This document shows positions 59,306 to 64,000 of a DNA stretch of 64,000 nucleotides, piece by piece. The translations under genes were made by a program, and so were the position numbers. The notes under the pieces are model-generated. The model ran no database searches. It worked only from the letters and a program-made list of their open reading frames with translations, and had not been told where the DNA came from. The stretch is from assembly GCF_027943255.1 (NCBI RefSeq), contig NC_072893.1, forward strand, positions 119,225,784 through 119,289,783. Direction: 5' to 3'. The DNA comes from Anastrepha obliqua. Lineage: Eukaryota; Arthropoda; Insecta; Diptera; Tephritidae. Numbering within the stretch: the first letter of the stretch is position 1; each line of letters starts with the position of its first letter.

Positions 59306-59579
59306 TGACAGTTTATGGTTGGGAGTATACGCAAGGTGGAGGAATTTAAATAAAGCAAGGGGATAATGAGATAGATAGGAATGAGATCAAAATAAAAAGG
59401 ATTACATTGTAAAGCCAAGAATATGAAAAGTACAAATGAGATGAACGAAATAGAAGTGATACTAAAATAAAAATGATTACAATGTAAAGCAAAGAGTTTG
59501 GAAAACATAAATGATAAATAAGAGAATAAATTTAACGCAGACATAACATTAATAATATAACGCATAAATGTTTTTGTTT

Positions 59580-60436
59580 TTACATATTAGGAGTTGCAAT
59601 GCTCTCTATACTCGTTTTTTCAGTTATAATTACAGCATCAGTTTGGGGTCGAGCTCTAACAAACACTTGCCCACGAACAGAGAAAACTGACGTTAGACGC
59701 TTTTGCTTTTTGTATTGCATAGCCAAACGCATTAGTTCGCGATTTTTTTTTTTTTTTTCGTAAGACATTCGTGGATAAATAGCTTCCCTTCAATACTGAC
59801 GCCGACATCACTAAGAGAAAGTGCTCGTCTCTTATCTTTGCAGAATTTAGCTACAGCTTTCAACAGTTGAGAGCGATCTGCAGCAGAGCTCAATTTGATT
59901 ATAATTGGAGCTGCGCTTTTATTGTTTGGTCGTAACCGAAAAGCAGAACGTACGGGCGCTAGTCTTACTTGAAGCGTTTGGCACAGCTTGGAGAAATCAT
60001 TTAGAATGTCCTCATCTTTCCTTATAGGCAACCCACTAACAATCACATCTGTTGATATTGCGTTGTTCTCATATACATTTAATTGTTCGGTGAGTGCATA
60101 TACCTCGCTGCGCAATTTGTCTACATCAGCACATTTCAGTTCAGTTTTTTTTACGCGCTCTTCCATGTGCCTAACTGCCGACTTCAAGTTCATAACATCC
60201 GCTGACAACTCACTGAATCGCTCCATTACTCGCTCTTCCGATTCTCTTAGTCGTAAGGTTAGCTCTTCAATGATGCTCTGCTTCTGTGATTCTAGGCGAC
60301 TCTCAATTTTCGCAAACCACGCATTGAGAGTAGCGCTTGATGCATCGGTACTAAGGGACTTACTTTGTACTGAAGGCGTTTGCGGGGATGGTGACAATTT
60401 GTTTAAGGCCGTTGTTCGTGTTGACATTTTTGGCAT
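59580..60436 (-). CDS. LINE ORF1 RNA-binding protein, split by a 16-A run
   Basis: I start it at ATG 60436 (MPKMSTRTTALNKL), since the frame upstream offers only TTG. Residues ~40-125 are a predicted coiled coil (RLESQKQSIIEELTLRLRES and following heptads) for trimer formation. Then an RRM-like RNA-binding part (DVIVSGLPIRKDEDILNDF; SAFRLRPNNKSAAPIIIKL). The frame ends at 59732 just after a 16-A run (plus strand T 59743-59758). The expected C-terminal domain (NRELMRLAMQYKKQKRL; GQVFVRARP) continues in the -1 frame to 59580. Either a slipped homopolymer (mutation or sequencing error) or a natural -1 slippage site would join the two parts. Confidence 0.8.
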
Positions 60437-60739
60437 GTTAGTAAATTCAAACAATTTAACAGGTGTAACAACAAGGCTTTTTCGCAGTATTTGAAGTAGT
60501 TATGTTAAACTTTATTACGATTTTGATTTACCCGGACAAAAGAACCACTTTTAAAGGATTTACCTAGTTTTTTAGCAAACTAACACTCAGTGGATTAAAT
60601 AAAAATACGGATTAAACTGCAACTACTCAAAAACACGTCTACACAGTCTGCTTATACATTTGCTCATAAATCATACTATTTGTCCAAACTTTCCGTGTAT
60701 TGACTAGTTTAACACCCTAGGAATGGCAGTCGACCCTTC

Positions 60740-61795
60740 AACTTGCTTACGTTGATTGACGCCATACACCGCAGAAGTATTTGGAAGACGCTTAGGTGTA
60801 GAGGTGAGACGCTGACACCTTTAATCAGAGCACAATATGCGGAGACAGCAGCACAACTAGCGCAGGTGTTCGGCAAGGTTGTTTACATTCGCCGATATTC
60901 TTTCTTATTGTTACTGATGACATCCTACACAATTCCGTAGATGATAAGCGAAGAAGCATCTACTGGAACTTCACTGAACATCTAGATGACCTCATTTATG
61001 CTGATGATATTGTCTTATTATCTGTAAAGCTCTCTGACATGCAAGTAATACCCGACGCTCTGTGCGCCGAGACGGCTAAATTTAGTCCACATCGACATAA
61101 CGAAATCAATAAAAATGAACACCAAAAGTGGCAACAATAAAAAGGCATACACTTCATGACAAAGAAATTGAACTAGTCGAAGATTTCACCTACATAGGCA
61201 GTGCAATATCTGCTGAGAATAGTGCGGGATAGAGTAAATAAAGCAACTGGCCCATATGCTCAGCTGCGCCAAATCTGAAACTCATCACAAATATCCGTCC
61301 AAGCCAAATCCAGATTATTTAAATAAAATTCCATCTCAGTACTGCTCTATGGGTGCGAGACCTGGCTTGTAACCAGATGGTCGGAGCTGGAAAAATTTAA
61401 AGTTTTGTAAATAGTCGATGCCGGCGTATTTTCAAGGTGAGGTGGCCAAACGTCATCAGCAACGATGAATTATATAAAAAGTGCAACTTACAGCCAATGG
61501 CTGTAAATAGGAGGTGTATAGGCCAAAATAGGAGGTGTATAGGCCACACACTGCGAAAAGATACAACTGAAATCTGGCAACAAGCTATTGATTGGAACCC
61601 CCAAGGAAGCCGCAAGAGGGGCCGGCATAAGACTACATGGAGAAGATCGCTACAAAAAGATATATATAAGAAGTCAAAGAATGCAGGAAGTCGAGGAACG
61701 CATTAGAATCGCTAGCCAAAAACAGAACCAAATGGAAATGCTTTATTGAGGCGCTTTGCTACAATGGGAGATAAATGTAATGATGATGATGATAG
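60740..61795 (+). pseudogene. RTE-like LINE, RT and C-terminus with (TGA)n tail
   Basis: Begins near 60830 with AGVRQGCLHSPIFFLIVTDD (RT block), LDDLIYADDIVLLS at 60985-61020 (intact YADD), KLSDMQ, then EDFTYIGSAISAEN near 61180 and RCRRIFKVRWPNVISNDELY near 61415. A 21-bp in-frame duplication (from 61507 and from 61528) repeats NRRCIG. The end is IGHTLRKD, AIDWNPQGSRKRGRHKTTWR and a TGATGATGATGATAG simple tail at about 61777-61795. Several stops and frameshifts. 5' truncated. Confidence 0.85.
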
Positions 61796-62045
61796 TTTAC
61801 ACTACAACAAAAACTATATACAATAATCCAAAGTTTCACGTTTTGAACGAAATTAGTAAATATTCTATATAACGCAGAGTTTCAAACTTTGTACGAAATT
61901 TGTAAAAATTCGGGGAATTTTCATCAAAATTTCAAGTTTTTCGTCAGAATATCTGGAAAAATTTTGGTTTTGTTTTGTGCAATGTGCAAATTTCGAATGA
62001 CTAAAAAATTACTTTGATTTTTGACAAATTTTTTCAATTGCTGAC

Positions 62046-62262
62046 GGCCGTTTTTCACTGCCTCTGAATGGGGGAAAGTTTTTTGTGCGGAGCTTTTTCA
62101 TGGCAGAAATACACTCTGGGGCTTACCATTGTCTGCTGGGCGCGACCGTTAATAGAAAAACACTTTTCTACCATTTGGTGTTTCAAGCCCAGAGTTTCGT
62201 GCGGCACTAACGAATGATAGTCACGCACCAACCCCTTCGACTACGGTGACCGATTCGATTTT
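62046..62262 (-). mobile_element. tRNA-derived SINE, 3'-truncated and diverged
   Basis: The minus strand reads a degraded A box (TAGTCGAAGGGGTTGG), then ACGGTCGCGCCCAGCAGACA, AGAGTGTATTTCTGCCATG and AAAAAGCTCCGCAC, matching the head and body of the SINEs at 24.4 and 63.7 kb. The B box is mutated and the 3' hairpin module is absent. Confidence 0.85.
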
Positions 62263-63685
62263 AAAATATTATTATACTTTAAAATATTCCATATTTATAT
62301 TTAGCGTCCTTGGATTTGCTGTAAAATTAGTAGATTTTTGCTGTCAATTTAAATGACTAACTATTTCAAAATTGGTATCATTCCAAGGATTAAATAAAAG
62401 GATTTTTCGTTATGAGTTACCAAAAGCAAAAGATTTTAAGTACAATAAATCATAGTTTTGTAGCTCTCCTACTAGTATAAAAAAATCTTTTGTTGGCAAA
62501 CTCAATAAATATGCACTCGTTAAAGAAAAAAAAAAATTAAACAAAAAAAATTTTTTGTAACTAGTTCACCCCTGGTCCTTTTCGGACTAGTTCGATTTCC
62601 CACCGATAAATTAGCATTTTTTCTAACTAGTTTGGCGTTTCACTGCAGGGCATGCCTACGCTCTTCTGAAGTCTTTCCGGTTAACATTTAATGATTCCAT
62701 GCATATGGCATTTCACTTTCTATGTTAAGGCGCTTTCAACCGCTCGCAACTGTCTTTGGCTTTGTCTTTGAAGTCTACTTAATTTCGCTTCTTCATTTCA
62801 AACGCTTTGCTGCTTTCCACTTGTTATCTGTTAGCGATCACATAAATTTCCAAGCAGCTTACGAGTTCATAAATTTTAAAAGCCTCTGCAGCTGGCAACG
62901 CAGAAAGTGGAAGGTTGCCGCTGCACGCTGTGCGTTGGTGACAAAAATACTTTCCTTTATACTTAGTAATATAACCTAAGTCTGTATTTGTAAGTGTGCA
63001 TTTGTGCTTTGCATTTGTTTTCTGTAAGTCTGAGTATAATATTTCTTGTTACTTGCGTTGCTAAGAATTTTAGGTAATTTAAATATTGCTAACTGCTTTC
63101 GCACATAATTTGTCTTGCCTAAAAAGTATTAATAAAATAATAACACTGCTGGCTGTGGTAGCAATGAGTAGCACGGATCTGCCTGTGTATGTGTTTGTGG
63201 TAGTTCGGGGAAGCGATGGCTCTTTTGTTAGGTGTGTAGAAGATTTACGGCCTATAAAACGTTTAAATTGTAACTCGTAAAGACTTTTCTTGAGGCTGCG
63301 TCATGAATACACAGGTAATTAATTGTGTAAAAGGAGTTGGATGATTGTAGAGGTTGGAAAAAGTTTATTTTTTTTTTAATTAAAAAAATTTTTTTTTTTA
63401 GAAAAATCTTGAGACAAATTGTTATTAGAAAAAAAATGTTTCTTCTAATTTCATTGTCTTTAAGTGATAATTTTTTTGAGCACATAATTTCGATTTGGCG
63501 GCTGTGCAGCGTTTTTTGAATGACATCTTTATTTGAGGCAGGTCTACGGGCAAACAAACAGTCGCTGTAAATTTGAAATTAAGAGGTGGCACGAATTTAG
63601 CGTTTAATTATACCTAACGATGGCGAGAAAACAAAATAGGATTAGTTTGATATATAATATTTCCAGATGTATTTGCATCAACGGC
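62263..63685. other. Intergenic DNA, no gene recognised
   Basis: Holds ACTAGT sites at 62471, 62560, 62586 and 62626, A-runs near 62525-62550, and a T/A-rich self-complementary tract at 63362-63405. The 85-codon frame at 62722-62979 has no motif. Confidence 0.6.
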
Positions 63686-63990
63686 GGCCGCCGTAGCCGA
63701 ATGGGTTGATGCGTGATCACCATTCGGAATTCACTGAGAGGTCGTTGGTTCGAATCTCGGTGAAAGCAAAATTAATAAAAACATTTTTCTAATAGCGGTC
63801 GCCCCTCGGCAGGCAATGGCAAACCTCCGAGTGTATTTCTGCCATGAAAAAGCTCCTCATAAAAATATCTGCCGTTCGGAGTCGGCTTGAAACTGTAGGT
63901 CCCTCCATTTGTGGAACAACACCAAGACGCACACCACAAATAGGAGGACGAGCTCGGCCAAACACCTAACAGAAGTGTACGCGCCAATTA
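63686..63990 (+). mobile_element. tRNA-derived SINE, full length
   Basis: Same family as 24.4 kb. A box TAGCCGAATGGGT (63694-63706), B box GGTTCGAATCT (63747-63757), the full body including a 10-nt segment (CTTGAAACTG) absent from the other copy, then AGCTCGGCCAAA (63951-63962), a 17-nt spacer and CGCGCCAATTA (63980-63990). A T-rich tail reaches the window end. It is a retroposon, not a tRNA gene: no acceptor stem closes it. Confidence 0.92.
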
Positions 63991-64000
63991 TTTATTTTTT

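Larger units (their letters stand above)
56199..60592 (-). mobile_element. CR1-like LINE, nearly full length
   Basis: A two-ORF non-LTR retrotransposon on the minus strand: ORF1 (60436-59580, with a frame change), a spacer (59579-59306), ORF2 (59305-56483), then a 3' UTR of about 280 nt. The spacer contains a ~78-bp imperfect tandem duplication. The right boundary is tentative: GATTAAAT occurs at both 56191-56198 and 60593-60600 and may be a short target duplication, but eight bases is weak. It is the best-preserved LINE in the window. Other boundaries up to about 60720 are possible. Confidence 0.85.

Noticed and set aside
1..64000. CRISPR array, operon or prokaryotic promoter features
   Set aside because: Repeats lack unique spacers, TEs are animal-type, and no bacterial gene layout is present.

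Overview
The window is eukaryotic, AT-rich, non-protein-coding insect DNA. I found no convincing host gene. Everything with recognisable coding content is a transposable element (TE) or its remains. The elements are piggyBac, DD34D and DD41D mariners, and LINEs resembling the RTE, Jockey, CR1 and RNase-H-bearing I/LOA groups, plus a tRNA-derived SINE. A near-intact DD41D mariner resembling the 'rosa' group described from tephritid flies makes a true fruit fly (Tephritidae) or close relative the best guess. This is inference, and no species can be named.

Layout. 0-6.4 kb: a 46-bp satellite at the left edge, then a complete TTAA-flanked piggyBac-like element on the minus strand (2079-6439) interrupted by a 5'-truncated LINE with its own 14-bp target duplication. 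6.4-22 kb: decayed LINE pieces (ORF1 at 7.7-8.5 kb; RT and RNase H pieces at 10.7, 13.4-14.3, 17-18.9 and 20.9-22 kb), a mariner scrap, and a 120-bp-type repeat array containing a perfect 358-bp tandem duplication (11.4-13.2 kb). 22-34 kb: mostly intergenic DNA with a SINE (24.4 kb), a ~345-bp satellite (26.2-27.3 kb) and two more LINE fragments. 34.4-43.5 kb: a dense nest holding a Jockey element split by a repeat-rich insertion, and an RNase-H LINE split by the intact rosa-like mariner. That LINE faces a related LINE tail to tail. 45.7-53.4 kb: a decayed DD34D mariner, a 2.5-kb diverged array holding a 298-bp deletion-derivative transposon, and further repeats and fragments. 54-64 kb: an RTE-like LINE, a nearly full-length CR1-like LINE with an open 940-codon ORF2, another RTE-like LINE, and two SINE copies.

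Relations between elements. Most pieces are dead. The likely autonomous-looking ones are the rosa-like mariner and the CR1-like LINE. The most interesting signal is a shared 3' module. The SINE copies and the LINE family at 4.5 and 18.9 kb end in the same two sequence blocks, spaced exactly 17 nt apart. That spacer folds into a hairpin with different arm sequences in the SINE and the LINE. This is what a LINE/SINE mobilisation partnership would look like. All identifications are by eye from translated motifs; no database search was run.
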